Notes under the pieces: model-generated | The model's input: only the letters and a program-made list of their open reading frames with translations | Database searches by the model: none | Told to the model about the DNA's origin: nothing | DNA from: Vibrio taketomensis | GTDB lineage: Bacteria; Pseudomonadota; Gammaproteobacteria; Enterobacterales; Vibrionaceae | Direction: 5' to 3' | DNA: 64,000 bases | Assembly: GCF_009938165.1 (NCBI RefSeq) | Contig: NZ_AP019649.1 | Location: 1,922,001 to 1,986,000, forward strand | In this document: in pieces, positions 49,158 to 58,923 of the stretch | Numbering within the stretch: the first letter of the stretch is position 1 | How the letters are laid out: every line of letters starts with the position of its first letter | Translations under genes and position numbers: made by a program

Positions 49158-52100
49158 ATGCCTTATGCTGAACTCTTTTGTCAGAGTAATTTTTCATTCT
49201 TAACCGGTGCTTCTCATGCCGAAGAATTGATCCTCCAAGCAGACTTTCTCCGCTATCACTCGCTCGCCATCACGGATGAGTGCTCCGTGGCAGGCGTGGT
49301 GCGCGCCCATACTTCAATAAAAAACCACCAGCTTGGTGTTAAGCTGATTATTGGCAGTATGTTTTGGCTTAACCAAGAGTGCCAAGTGGTGTTGTTATGC
49401 CCAAACCGTCAGGCCTATGCTGAACTCTGTCGTATCATCACCAATGCTCGTCGACGCAGTGATAAAGGTAACTATCAACTCTCAGAGTGGGATTTGATGT
49501 CGATTCGTCACTGCTTGGTGTTATGGCTGCCGACCGCACAACCTCATGATACTAAGTGGGGGCAATGGTTGACTCAGCATCATCAACATCGCTTGTGGCT
49601 AGGCGTGCAGCGCCACCTTGGTGCTAATGACCATCATTACCTCAATCATTGCCAATCACTGGCCACTGAGCTGCAATTGCCCATCACCGCTTGTGGGGGC
49701 GTGTTAATGCACACGGCCACCCGTTTGCCGCTGCAACACACACTGACTGCAATTAAACACGGCGGCAGCATTGATTCTTTGGCTCAGCATTTGCTGGTCA
49801 ATACCGAGCGTTCACTACGTAGCATCGATAAACTCAGTAAAATATTTAAACCTGAATGGCTCGCAGAAAGTGTCAAGATTGCACAGCGCTGTCAGTTTAG
49901 TCTGGCCGAATTACAATATCAGTATCCAAGCGAGTTGATCCCCAATGGGGAAACGCCAATGAGCTACCTACGTAAATTGGTCGCAAAAGGCAAACGACTA
50001 CGCTTTCCTGATGGCGTACCTTTAGAGATTGAACAAACCATCGAAAAAGAGCTGAGCTTAATTGAGGAGTTAAATTACCCGTTTTACTTCTTAACTATTC
50101 ATGACATTGTGATGTTTGCCAAAAGGCAACGCATTCTCTACCAAGGCCGCGGATCCGCCGCCAACTCGGTGGTTTGTTATTGCCTTGAAATTACTTCGGT
50201 CGACCCACGTCAGATCTCAGTCTTGTTTGAACGCTTTATTAGCAAAGAGCGCGATGAGCCGCCCGATATTGATGTTGATTTCGAGCACCAACGCCGTGAA
50301 GAAGTCATTCAGTATATCTATCAAAAGTATGGCCGTGAGCGGGCAGCGCTTGCCGCAACCGTGATCTCGTACCGTTTTAAAAGTGCCCTGCGTGACGTAG
50401 GCAAAGCTTTGGGCATTGAAGAGAGCCAACTCGATTACTTTATCAAAAACATCAACCGCCGCGACCGAGCACAAGGTTGGCAAGCACAGTTAGTACAACT
50501 TGGTATCGAGCCAACATCACTCAAAGGTGAGCAGTTTATTTATCTGGTCAATGAAATCATCGGTGTGCCACGCCATCTTTCGCAACATGTGGGTGGCTTT
50601 GTGATTTCCGCCGGACCTTTGTATGAATTGGTGCCCGTTGAAAATGCAGCCATGCCGGATCGCACTGTAATTCAATGGGATAAAGATGATCTCGAAAGTC
50701 TAGCCCTGCTTAAAGTCGATGTGCTTGCACTCGGCATGCTAAGTGCTATTCGTAAATGCTTTGAACTGGTCGAGCGCTTTCATGGTGAACGGCTAACGCT
50801 GGCTGAAATCACTCGCCGTCAAGATGATGCTAATGTCTATGGCATGATTCAGCGCGCGGATACAGTAGGCGTATTCCAAATTGAGTCACGTGCACAGATG
50901 AGCATGCTACCAAGGCTAAAACCGGCCAGTTACTATGATTTGGTGATTCAAATTGCAATTGTTCGCCCAGGCCCAATTCAAGGCGATATGGTGCACCCGT
51001 TTCTAAAACGACGTAATGGTGAAGAGCCGATTAGCTACCCTTCTGAAGAAGTGAAGCAAGTGCTAGAGCGCACGATGGGCGTACCCATTTTCCAAGAGCA
51101 AGTGATCAAGTTGGCAATGGTCGCAGCAGGCTTTAGCGGCGGTGAAGCAGACCAACTGCGCCGAGCAATGGCGGCATGGAAGAAAAATGGCGACTTAGTG
51201 AAATTTAGAACCAAGCTCATTGAGGGCATGCTTAGCCGGGGCTATCAAGCTGAGTTTGCCGAGCGTATTTTCGATCAAATTCTTGGCTTTGGTGAATATG
51301 GTTTTCCGGAAAGCCATTCCGCCTCATTTGCCGTACTCGCCTACTGCTCTGCTTGGCTTAAATTCTATTATCCAGAGGCGTTTTATACTGCGCTACTTAA
51401 TAGTCTACCTATGGGCTTTTATAGCGCCTCACAACTGGTACAGGATGCCAAACGCCATGGAGTGACAATTCTACCTGTGTGCGTCAACCAATCACTCTAT
51501 GATCACCAAGTTGTGGCGATGCAAAATGGCTTTGCACTACGACTCGGATTCAGACAAATCAAAGGCTTGAGCCAAGAAAGTACCAAACAGCTAATTCATG
51601 CTCGTGGTAACCGCGGCTTTAGTCATCCAAGTCAGCTTAAACATATAGGCCTCAATCGCCGTGATATCGAGTTGCTCGCTTCAGCCAATGCCATGCAAGC
51701 CATTGCCAACAACCGCTATCAAGCGCGCTGGTCGATGATGGATACCTTGTCAGATTTGCCCCTATTTGAGCATCTCGAAGAACCCACATCAGAGCATATG
51801 ATTCGAGAACCAAGCAATCTACAAACGCTATTGGAAGATTACTCCGCCACTGGGCTATCCCTGACCCAACATCCGATCACTTTACTCGACCAAGCGGGTC
51901 TATTGGGCCGCTTTACTCGTAAAGCTCAACTGGCAGAAAAACGCCATCAATCATTGGTAACAGTGATTGGCGTGGTAACGGGCAGGCAATCACCCGGAAC
52001 CGCCGCGGGTGTCACCTTCTTCACTCTTGAAGATGATACCGGCAACATCAATGTCGTGGTGTGGCAAGCAACCGCACGAGCGCAGCAAAAGGCGTATTTA

Positions 52101-52232
52101 ACGGCGAAAATACTGCGCGTTAAAGGTATTCTCGAACGGGAAGGAGAAGTGACGCATATCATCGCCGGGCGCTTAGAAGATCTGACGGAAACACTGCAAG
52201 GGCTAGAGAGTAAATCGCGTGATTTTCACTGA
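49158..52232 (+). CDS. dnaE2: Error-prone DNA polymerase III alpha subunit, DnaE2
   Basis: The 1024-residue C-family polymerase performs mutagenic lesion bypass in the SOS response. The N-terminal PHP domain starts with YAELFCQSNFSFLTGASH; the palm contains the catalytic aspartates in PPDIDVDFEHQRRE; QGRGSAANSVVCY and GFGEYGFPESHSASFA are further family marks. The OB fold near the C-terminus is LVTVIGVVTGRQSPGT and FFTLEDDTGN. Length and motif pattern differ from replicative DnaE (about 1160). ATG 49158 is used; a GTG at 49149 would add three residues. It closes the LexA-controlled cassette. Confidence 0.95.
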   Translation: MPYAELFCQSNFSFLTGASHAEELILQADFLRYHSLAITDECSVAGVVRAHTSIKNHQLGVKLIIGSMFWLNQECQVVLLCPNRQAYAELCRIITNARRRSDKGNYQLSEWDLMSIRHCLVLWLPTAQPHDTKWGQWLTQHHQHRLWLGVQRHLGANDHHYLNHCQSLATELQLPITACGGVLMHTATRLPLQHTLTAIKHGGSIDSLAQHLLVNTERSLRSIDKLSKIFKPEWLAESVKIAQRCQFSLAELQYQYPSELIPNGETPMSYLRKLVAKGKRLRFPDGVPLEIEQTIEKELSLIEELNYPFYFLTIHDIVMFAKRQRILYQGRGSAANSVVCYCLEITSVDPRQISVLFERFISKERDEPPDIDVDFEHQRREEVIQYIYQKYGRERAALAATVISYRFKSALRDVGKALGIEESQLDYFIKNINRRDRAQGWQAQLVQLGIEPTSLKGEQFIYLVNEIIGVPRHLSQHVGGFVISAGPLYELVPVENAAMPDRTVIQWDKDDLESLALLKVDVLALGMLSAIRKCFELVERFHGERLTLAEITRRQDDANVYGMIQRADTVGVFQIESRAQMSMLPRLKPASYYDLVIQIAIVRPGPIQGDMVHPFLKRRNGEEPISYPSEEVKQVLERTMGVPIFQEQVIKLAMVAAGFSGGEADQLRRAMAAWKKNGDLVKFRTKLIEGMLSRGYQAEFAERIFDQILGFGEYGFPESHSASFAVLAYCSAWLKFYYPEAFYTALLNSLPMGFYSASQLVQDAKRHGVTILPVCVNQSLYDHQVVAMQNGFALRLGFRQIKGLSQESTKQLIHARGNRGFSHPSQLKHIGLNRRDIELLASANAMQAIANNRYQARWSMMDTLSDLPLFEHLEEPTSEHMIREPSNLQTLLEDYSATGLSLTQHPITLLDQAGLLGRFTRKAQLAEKRHQSLVTVIGVVTGRQSPGTAAGVTFFTLEDDTGNINVVVWQATARAQQKAYLTAKILRVKGILEREGEVTHIIAGRLEDLTETLQGLESKSRDFH

Positions 52233-52247
52233 GCATGATGCGATCAA

Positions 52248-52271
52248 AAAAGGGAGCACTCGCTCCCTTTT
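52248..52271. terminator. Bidirectional terminator after dnaE2
   Basis: A 10-bp stem (52248-52257 with 52262-52271) and a four-base loop lie between the convergent dnaE2 and cheV. Confidence 0.85.
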
Positions 52272-52293
52272 CAATTCACTGATATAGATTGAT

Positions 52294-53250
52294 TTAGTCA
52301 ATACCAAGTACTGTTTTCAGGCGGTTTTGTGTCACCTCAACCAACAAATCAGGCTGGAATTTTGAGATAAAACGGTCACAACCCACCTTTTTCACCATCG
52401 CATCATTAAAACTACCACTCAGCGAGGTATTCAAAACCACATGCAGGTCTTTCATTCGAGGATCGTGGCGTATCTCAGCGGTTAGCTTGTAGCCATCCAT
52501 CTCTGGCATTTCTGCGTCGGTTATCATCAGCAAGAGTTCTTGGGTAACGTCTCTGCCTTCATCAGCCCATGACTGCAGTAAACGCAGAGCCTGTAAACCA
52601 TCACAGCACTCGATAATATCTAAACCTAGTTGTGATAGCGTCCCACGTACTTGCGAACGAGCGGTCGACGAGTCATCAACAATTAATACCTTACGACCTA
52701 TCATTTGCGCAGTTAAGTCTTCGTCTAACACGCCTTCTGAAATTGATACGTCATAATCGATAATTTCAGCCAGTACTTTTTCAACGTCGATAATTTCAAT
52801 GATTTGTTCACCGTCACCATCTTTGATGCGCGAAATTGCTGTCAGGTAATTTGAACGTCCAGCCGTTTTCGGTGGTGGTTGAATATCACTCCAAGTGGTA
52901 TTCACGATATTACGCACTTGACCGACTAAAAAGCCCTGAACCGTACGGTTATACTCGGTAATGATAAGATTTTCTTCGGGTTTCTCTAAGCGAGATGGCG
53001 GAAAGCCAATCGCCGCACGTAGATCAATAATTGGTACCGCTGTTCCACGTAACGTTGCCACACCTTTGATGTTGTAGTGCGTACCAGGAAGCTTAGTCAA
53101 CGGAGGGACTTTAATCACTTCGCGAACTTTAAATACGTTAATCGCAAAAAGCTGGCGACTATTTAAACTAAATAACAATAATTCCAAACGGTTTTCACCA
53201 ACTAATTTGGTTCGTTGGTCTACCGTATTTAATACTCCAGTCATGGTCAT
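52294..53250 (-). CDS. cheV: Chemotaxis protein CheV (CheW-receiver hybrid)
   Basis: The 318-residue protein has a CheW-like domain (about 20-165) with FAINVFKVREVIKVPPLTKLP and GTAVPIIDLRAAIG, then a receiver domain (about 190-318). In the receiver the acidic pocket and phosphorylation aspartate are seen in VLIVDDSSTARSQV and LLMITDAEMPEMDGY. CheV couples receptors to CheA and adapts by phosphorylation. It is monocistronic. Vibrios have several cheV paralogues, so the exact paralogue is not assigned. Confidence 0.93.
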   Translation of the reverse strand: MTMTGVLNTVDQRTKLVGENRLELLLFSLNSRQLFAINVFKVREVIKVPPLTKLPGTHYNIKGVATLRGTAVPIIDLRAAIGFPPSRLEKPEENLIITEYNRTVQGFLVGQVRNIVNTTWSDIQPPPKTAGRSNYLTAISRIKDGDGEQIIEIIDVEKVLAEIIDYDVSISEGVLDEDLTAQMIGRKVLIVDDSSTARSQVRGTLSQLGLDIIECCDGLQALRLLQSWADEGRDVTQELLLMITDAEMPEMDGYKLTAEIRHDPRMKDLHVVLNTSLSGSFNDAMVKKVGCDRFISKFQPDLLVEVTQNRLKTVLGID

Positions 53251-53343
53251 ATCGAATCTCTACAACAGTTATCTAGACTACACCAAGCTTGATACCTCTT
53301 TGACAAACGACACAATCGTGACTCTGAACAATGAGATAGCCTC

Positions 53344-54558
53344 TTACCCTTCTAGCACTTTCATTAGCAATAATCCATCGTACAGTGCTTGTTTTACGAG
53401 TGCCGCACCAGTCATGGTTGCTTGTTTATAGAACCGAGATTCCACAAGCTCTAAATCTTGATGATAAACGGGTAAACTTTGTTCTTTAATGCATTTTTGA
53501 ATGGCTGGGTAAAGTATGCTCTTCGCTTGGTTAATTACCCACCAATCAGAATTTTCTGGATTAAATAAATTGATCATTAACGCAGCGGCTGCACCCAAAT
53601 ATTGACCCAATTTTTCAATCACATCGATCGCTAACGCATCGCCGTTAATCGCAGCTTCACAGATATCTTCAACGGAAACATCTTCAATATCCGCCAAAAC
53701 AGACGGCTCACCCTTGGCGATACGCTCAGTCACTTCACTACGAATGGCTTGCGAACTCGCCACAGTTTCTAGGCAACCTCGATTACCACAATGACATAAC
53801 TTGCCATGCGGATCGATTTGAATATGCCCTAGCTCCCCGATATTGCCATGTCGACCTTGCAGTACGCGACCATCAAGAATAATACCTGCACCTAAACCAT
53901 GGTGAATAGAGATCAACACCGAGTTATCATTTTCTTGAGAGTGACCAAACAGTTTTTCCGCCAACGCCCAAGCACGCGTATCGTTGGCAACAAAGACTGG
54001 CAATCCAGTTGCTTTGTAAATCTCGGGGCCAAGCGCAAGGTTCTCTACATTGTAGTGCGGCATTTGCAATACGATGCCTTGCTCAGAGTTCACTAAACCG
54101 GGCAAAGTAATCGCGATACTGGTAACACGATCCAACTGATCTGAATAGGTTTGGAAGAAGTCTTCAATTTCATGCAGCAGACGCGCTAAAACGTCCTCTT
54201 GATCAATTTCATGAATATCAATTTTAGTATCGATTAAGACATCACCACCGAGCTCATGCAAAGCGATAGTCAGATAACCACGACCTAAGCGCATTGACAA
54301 AAACTGCCAACCTTCATTGTTGACTTGCAGACCAACGGCAGGACGACCACGACTGATCGCTTCTTGTACTGTGGTTTCATGGATCAAGTGAGCTTCTATC
54401 AACTCACGGGTGATTTTGGTGATACTTGCTGGTGCAAGCTCACTCTCTTTGGATAGATCGATTCGAGAAATTGGCCCTTGCTGATCAATAAGCTTATATA
54501 CACGGCCGGCATTGACCTGCTTTATATGATCAATATGGCCTGGTTGAGCCATGTACAT
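53344..54558 (-). CDS. mlc: ROK-family repressor Mlc
   Basis: The 404-residue protein has an N-terminal winged helix (about 8-70, with GPISRIDLSKESELAPASITK) and a ROK sugar-kinase-like domain with a zinc site in CHCGNRGCLETV. It matches Mlc, which represses ptsG, ptsHI and other sugar-transport genes and is released when dephosphorylated EIIBC-Glc (PtsG) captures it at the membrane. ATG 54558 has GGAG eight bases upstream; the longer frame from 54585 would include that site. ptsG lies 5 kb away. Confidence 0.93.
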   Translation of the reverse strand: MYMAQPGHIDHIKQVNAGRVYKLIDQQGPISRIDLSKESELAPASITKITRELIEAHLIHETTVQEAISRGRPAVGLQVNNEGWQFLSMRLGRGYLTIALHELGGDVLIDTKIDIHEIDQEDVLARLLHEIEDFFQTYSDQLDRVTSIAITLPGLVNSEQGIVLQMPHYNVENLALGPEIYKATGLPVFVANDTRAWALAEKLFGHSQENDNSVLISIHHGLGAGIILDGRVLQGRHGNIGELGHIQIDPHGKLCHCGNRGCLETVASSQAIRSEVTERIAKGEPSVLADIEDVSVEDICEAAINGDALAIDVIEKLGQYLGAAAALMINLFNPENSDWWVINQAKSILYPAIQKCIKEQSLPVYHQDLELVESRFYKQATMTGAALVKQALYDGLLLMKVLEG

Positions 54559-54815
54559 AAAGAAAACTCCGAGAATCGACAACAAAGTAATTTTTTTACT
54601 TTGCGAAGTAATTGTGAAGCCCCTTGATAAATCGCCGTGACCAGCATCACGTATAATCCTAATTGTTTGTGTAGCTTGTCATATCGCGAAGTAATTTTTT
54701 GTCACGCGACGACGTTATTTTGCGTTGTGAAAAATATGGATTTTTCGACTACAAACACAGTACAACACTCGCAATCACAGCGTTTGCAAAGAAATATATG
54801 CGTTACATCGAAGTC

Positions 54816-55973
54816 TCATCCTTGCGGAAATGGCCAGTTCAACCGAGATAATCCACTCAATTCAAAGGTCTCAACACAACGAAAGCCTGCATCGAGTCCA
54901 AGTTGATAGTCGTGTAACAGATCTTCACGGCTACTCATGAGAGAACTCGAAAGCAATGGTTGAGCAGGTTTTACTTGAACGATAAAACAATCGTCCGGAG
55001 GAGTATGCAAAAACTCGCGAGTTAATGAGTACGTTTGGTAATGCACCATCAACATATCCATCAAACTTGAATCAAAATTCTCACCGAGCATGTGGCTGAC
55101 ACGATAAATGTCATCAGCACCAAACAACCAGCGCCCACCGTTAAGCGAGGCTAACAGCTGCGCTTGCTTCTTTTGCTCTCTAGAACGTTGAATGCGATCA
55201 TTGAAAAAATCATTCCAATCCGCTTTCCACTGATTCAATTTTTGCTGCCAGTGCTCTTGAACTAAATTGAACGAGTCGCGATACCATTCTATATTCTCGT
55301 TATCGGCCACCAATGGTTCTGGCGTTGGCACCTCGTCCCCTTCGGTACGAATCACCACAATACAACGCGACCCTTGGCGCCACGCTTCCTGCACAGGAAT
55401 AGAAGCCGAAACTCCGCCATCAATATAACGTCCATGAGCAAATTCTACTTCACGCTCATATAAACGAGGAATCGCGCAACTGGCAATCAACACTTGTTTC
55501 CAATCGTGACTCAGCATGGGTAGGTAGCGATCAATTAACAGTGATGAGTCCGTCACAGCCGCATAGGCTTGCCGCTGCCCTAGAACTCGCCTTCCCAAAT
55601 CGACATCCAACCGATACGGGTAGTCGCATATTTTATCCAGTGCCCAATCTAATCCTAAATATTGCTTACGACGAATATAGCTAAACAGATGGAAAAACTC
55701 AGATGAGGTGGTGAGATCGAGGATAAATGATCGACCAATGCCTTTTTGTCGACACAAAAAAGCAGCAAGATTTAGCGCACCTGCCGATGTACCATAAAAA
55801 CGATGAAAAGGGTCAAAATCAGACAATAGGAAGGCGTCTAATACCCCAGCAGTAAAGATGCCTCTTTGGCCACCACCCTGTGCAACTAAGGCACGAGTAC
55901 CACTGGTGTATTTAGACAGTCGATCGGTATTCACCGAGCTTGCAGTGTTGGTAATGACACCGCTATTAGTCAT
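54816..55973 (-). CDS. Patatin-like phospholipase
   Basis: The 385-residue protein has the patatin catalytic dyad: oxyanion-hole glycines in GGGQRGIFTAGVLDAF, nucleophile serine in FYGTSAGALN, and aspartate in RYIDGGVSASIP. A long C-terminal region of about 150 residues rich in Trp, Gln and Lys follows. It probably hydrolyses phospholipid acyl chains. No signal peptide is present, so it is cytosolic or peripheral, as for E. coli YjjU-type members. The 30-residue YnhF-like gene lies 13 bases upstream, likely co-transcribed. Confidence 0.87.
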   Translation of the reverse strand: MTNSGVITNTASSVNTDRLSKYTSGTRALVAQGGGQRGIFTAGVLDAFLLSDFDPFHRFYGTSAGALNLAAFLCRQKGIGRSFILDLTTSSEFFHLFSYIRRKQYLGLDWALDKICDYPYRLDVDLGRRVLGQRQAYAAVTDSSLLIDRYLPMLSHDWKQVLIASCAIPRLYEREVEFAHGRYIDGGVSASIPVQEAWRQGSRCIVVIRTEGDEVPTPEPLVADNENIEWYRDSFNLVQEHWQQKLNQWKADWNDFFNDRIQRSREQKKQAQLLASLNGGRWLFGADDIYRVSHMLGENFDSSLMDMLMVHYQTYSLTREFLHTPPDDCFIVQVKPAQPLLSSSLMSSREDLLHDYQLGLDAGFRCVETFELSGLSRLNWPFPQG

Positions 55974-55986
55974 AACTACGGTTCAC

Positions 55987-56079
55987 TTATGCGGTTGCTA
56001 TCGCAATCACGCCAAAACCAATGAGGACAGCAAAAACAATCGTAGTGATCAGTAGGGCATATTTGAGATCGAGTTCCAT
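55987..56079 (-). CDS. YnhF-family 30-residue membrane protein
   Basis: This gene was too short for ordinary calling but is well supported. An almost perfect Shine-Dalgarno (AAAGGAGGTG) precedes ATG 56079 by three to five bases, and the frame gives MELDLKYALLITTIVFAVLI and then GFGVIAIATA. The layout, a short acidic-basic start MxxDLK followed by one hydrophobic helix ending in Ala, is like E. coli YnhF (29 residues, M-S-T-D-L-K-F), a stress-related inner-membrane small protein of unknown role. It precedes the patatin-like gene. Confidence 0.75.
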   Translation of the reverse strand: MELDLKYALLITTIVFAVLIGFGVIAIATA

Positions 56080-56205
56080 AAACACCTCCTTTGTTATATA
56101 CAAAAAATAACACCTGATCGTAAAACACTCAAATTATGTGTTTTTTAAACACAAATATGATGTTAATATCACAATCGCGCCCAACACATAAGCAAGGAGA
56201 TGCTC

Positions 56206-56802
56206 ATGAAGGTTATCTATCGATATGTCTCAACGGTTATGCTCACTTTGGTGTTTATCCCTTTCGCTCAAGCACAAGTCTACCTAGCTCCTTGGATTGG
56301 TTTTACCGGTGGCGGTGAAGTCGAAACTAACCAAGATCACAGATACGATATTGACCCTTCGGCAAGTTATGCCCTATCTGTAGAAACCGATTATCAAACT
56401 GGCCGGCTAGGTTTATTTTACTCCTATCAATCAAGCGAGGTAGAAGAGATAGCCTTAGAGGCTGAAATGCAATATTTGATGCTACAAAGCAGTTTGTATT
56501 ATGAGACGCCAATGCAAGTTGCCCCATATATCGGCATTGGGGTTGGAATGTCATACGCAAGTGCTGACTGGGTAGATAACAACTTAGGATTTGCAACCAG
56601 CATTTTCGGCGGTTTCGACTATCCGCTCGCGCAAAATGTGAGCTTTAATACCCAATTTCGCTGGTTGGGAACGGTTGTCGATAGTGATTCTAGAGCGGCG
56701 TGCAACCTACCTGCTGGCGCGAACGCAGATTGTGTTATTCAATTTAAATCAGATTGGATGAATCAATTCACGATGAGTTTTGGTGTTGTTATGCACTTCT
56801 AG
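56206..56802 (+). CDS. Outer-membrane beta-barrel protein
   Basis: The 198-residue protein has a signal peptide (1 to about 24, ending AQA before QVYLAPWIG) and alternating polar/hydrophobic strands ending in a C-terminal phenylalanine (VVMHF), the outer-membrane insertion signal. It looks like an eight-stranded OmpW/OmpA-type barrel (APYIGIGVGMSYASADWVD). Two cysteines in the last loop may pair. ATG 56206 is set by AAGGAG at a proper spacing; ATG 56200 is too close to it. Confidence 0.75.
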   Translation: MKVIYRYVSTVMLTLVFIPFAQAQVYLAPWIGFTGGGEVETNQDHRYDIDPSASYALSVETDYQTGRLGLFYSYQSSEVEEIALEAEMQYLMLQSSLYYETPMQVAPYIGIGVGMSYASADWVDNNLGFATSIFGGFDYPLAQNVSFNTQFRWLGTVVDSDSRAACNLPAGANADCVIQFKSDWMNQFTMSFGVVMHF

Positions 56803-57301
56803 TTTTTACCACATCCAATCGCTACTGGCTGAACTCTGAATTTCATCTTGATTAGGGTAAAACAACAAAATTCAGAGTTGGGCTGCAATAATTCAGACAT
56901 ATCGTCTTTCAATCAAATGAAAGTATTCTTTGGCATATCGAAAATAAACTAGTTTTTGTATAAACATTTAACAAAAACACCACTCTCATTCACTACCAGA
57001 CCCAAATAAACAACTTAGTACGACATACTTAAAGCAAAAACAAACATTACAATATATTGCCATTACAAATTTTACGAGTTAATCTCTGCTCATATGCAGT
57101 GATTGTTTCAGTTTTGCACTCACACATCGCAATAAACAAAACTATAAATCACCATAGTGAAAAATTGAAATAAAAACCAAACATGCGCCATATCATGGAT
57201 GATATAGCAACCGTCAGCCTATTAACCATAGACGAAGCTAATTGCACATCATGATTGGCCATTGAGCCTATGAAATACTTCATATTCAGGGAGTTGTAAT
57301 T
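56803..57301. other. Long AT-rich leader before the NSS transporter gene
   Basis: A perfect 12-bp inverted repeat (56832-56843 with 56868-56879) lies 30 bases after the barrel gene, acting as a weak terminator or an operator. The remaining 420 bp is AT-rich and holds no gene. It presumably contains the transporter promoter; no riboswitch was recognised. Confidence 0.5.
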
Positions 57302-58774
57302 ATGAAGCGAGAACAATGGGGATCCCGTGCTGGATTTATCTTAGCGGCAGTCGGATCTGCTATCGGTTTGGGTAACATCTGGCGTTTCCCATATATGGCC
57401 TACGAAAATGGTGGTGGCGCCTTTTTTATCCCTTACCTTTTTGCCATGATCACCGCGGGTATTCCATTTATGATTTTGGAATTTAGCCTTGGTCAGAAAT
57501 ACCGTGGTAGCGCACCGAAAACACTAGCATCAATCAATTCAAAATTTGAATGGTTGGGCTGGTTCCAAGTCGGTGTTGCGGCGGTGATCGCTGTTTATTA
57601 CATCGCGATCATCGGTTGGTCTATCTCTTACTTGGGTATGTCGTTTACCCAAAGCTGGGGGACAGACACCAACAAATTTTTCTTTGAAGAATACCTACAG
57701 TTAAGTGGTTCTCCGACTGAACTGGGTAGCATTCAGTGGAAGATCGCTATCGCAATGTTGATTGCTTGGGGTATTACCTATGCTGCTATCGTTAGCGGCG
57801 TAAAAGCAGGGATTGAACGCGCCTCTAAAATCATGATGCCAGTGCTCTTTATCATGGTATTGATCCTAATCGGTCGTGTAATCATGCTGCCAGGTGCGGT
57901 TGAAGGTCTGAACTACATGTTCGCTCCAGACTTCAGCAAAATCTGGAATCTAAAAGTTTGGGCTGCGGCATACGGTCAAATCTTCTTTACCCTAAGTATC
58001 GGCTTTGCAATTATGCTGGCATACTCTAGCTACTTGCCAGAGAAATCAGACATCACCAACAACGCCTTTATGACGGTATTGATTAACTGTGGTTTCTCCA
58101 TTCTTGCCGGTATTATGATTTTCTCGGTACTGGGTTACATGGCGGCAGAGCAAGCGAAACCACTGACTGAAGTTGTATCTTCAGGTGTTGGTCTTGCCTT
58201 CGTTACCTTACCTGCGGCAATTAACCTTCTGCCAATTCCATATATTCTTGGCCCTGTTTTCTTCTTAGCATTGACCGTTGCGGGTGTGAGCTCACACATT
58301 TCAATCATGGAAGCAGTAACGTCTTCAGTGATCGACAAATTGAACTGGAGCCGCAAAAAAGCAGCCAACGTAGTCGTCGGTACTGGCGTTGTTATATCAA
58401 TGGCATTCGCGACCAACGCAGGTCTACTTCTACTTGATCTTGTTGACCACTTTGCAAATAACGTCGGTATTCTATTAGGTGGCTTTATCGAAATCGCGTT
58501 AGTAGCATGGCTAATGAAACAAGTATCTGAAGTACGCCAATACGTAAACGCAAAATCAGATTTCTCGGTAGGCCAATGGTTTGAAATCTGCTTGAAGTTT
58601 GTTACCCCTCTAATGCTTATCGCAATTCTAGTTAGCAAACTATATGAGCTAATGACTGTCGGTTACGGCGGCTATGATTTAACTCTAGGTTGGGTAGTAA
58701 TGTTGGTGCTGCTGGCGATTGGTCTAGCAATCAACTTCACTGGTAAAAAATCAGCACAGGAAGCAGTACAATGA
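57302..58774 (+). CDS. Sodium-dependent amino-acid transporter, NSS family
   Basis: The 490-residue protein has 12 helices and NSS signatures: SAIGLGNIWRFPYMAYENGGGAFFIPY in helix 1 (sodium and substrate site), and the unwound helix-6 region FFTLSIGFAIMLAYSSYL. It imports an amino acid with sodium. The 31-residue MetS subunit encoded directly after, in a one-base-shift overlap (ATGA), places it in the MetP-type methionine/alanine group. GGGAG sits before ATG 57302. Confidence 0.92.
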   Translation: MKREQWGSRAGFILAAVGSAIGLGNIWRFPYMAYENGGGAFFIPYLFAMITAGIPFMILEFSLGQKYRGSAPKTLASINSKFEWLGWFQVGVAAVIAVYYIAIIGWSISYLGMSFTQSWGTDTNKFFFEEYLQLSGSPTELGSIQWKIAIAMLIAWGITYAAIVSGVKAGIERASKIMMPVLFIMVLILIGRVIMLPGAVEGLNYMFAPDFSKIWNLKVWAAAYGQIFFTLSIGFAIMLAYSSYLPEKSDITNNAFMTVLINCGFSILAGIMIFSVLGYMAAEQAKPLTEVVSSGVGLAFVTLPAAINLLPIPYILGPVFFLALTVAGVSSHISIMEAVTSSVIDKLNWSRKKAANVVVGTGVVISMAFATNAGLLLLDLVDHFANNVGILLGGFIEIALVAWLMKQVSEVRQYVNAKSDFSVGQWFEICLKFVTPLMLIAILVSKLYELMTVGYGGYDLTLGWVVMLVLLAIGLAINFTGKKSAQEAVQ

Positions 58775-58866
58775 CACTAGGCGCTATTATCATGATGCTT
58801 ATTGGTGTTTCAATCACTTGGGGCGGTGCAGCGATCTGTATTAACCGTGCCATGAAGAAACAATAA
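58771..58866 (+). CDS. MetS-type small subunit of NSS transporter
   Basis: The 31-residue single-helix protein MTLGAIIMMLIGVSITWGGA with a basic tail (INRAMKKQ) begins at an ATG overlapping the stop of the transporter gene (ATGA). Its size, overlap and helix-basic tail fit the MetS family, required for activity of the MetP transporter in Corynebacterium. A strong terminator follows. Confidence 0.88.
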   Translation: MTLGAIIMMLIGVSITWGGAAICINRAMKKQ

Positions 58867-58877
58867 CCACAATAAAC

Positions 58878-58905
58878 AAAAAAGCCGGCAATCGCCGGCT
58901 TTTTT
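58878..58905 (+). terminator. Terminator of the transporter genes
   Basis: A six-base GCCGGC stem extended by six A-T pairs (58878-58889 with 58894-58905) ends in a T run. It could also act for the convergent gene. Confidence 0.88.
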
Positions 58906-58923
58906 GTTCTCTAATCGACCTCA

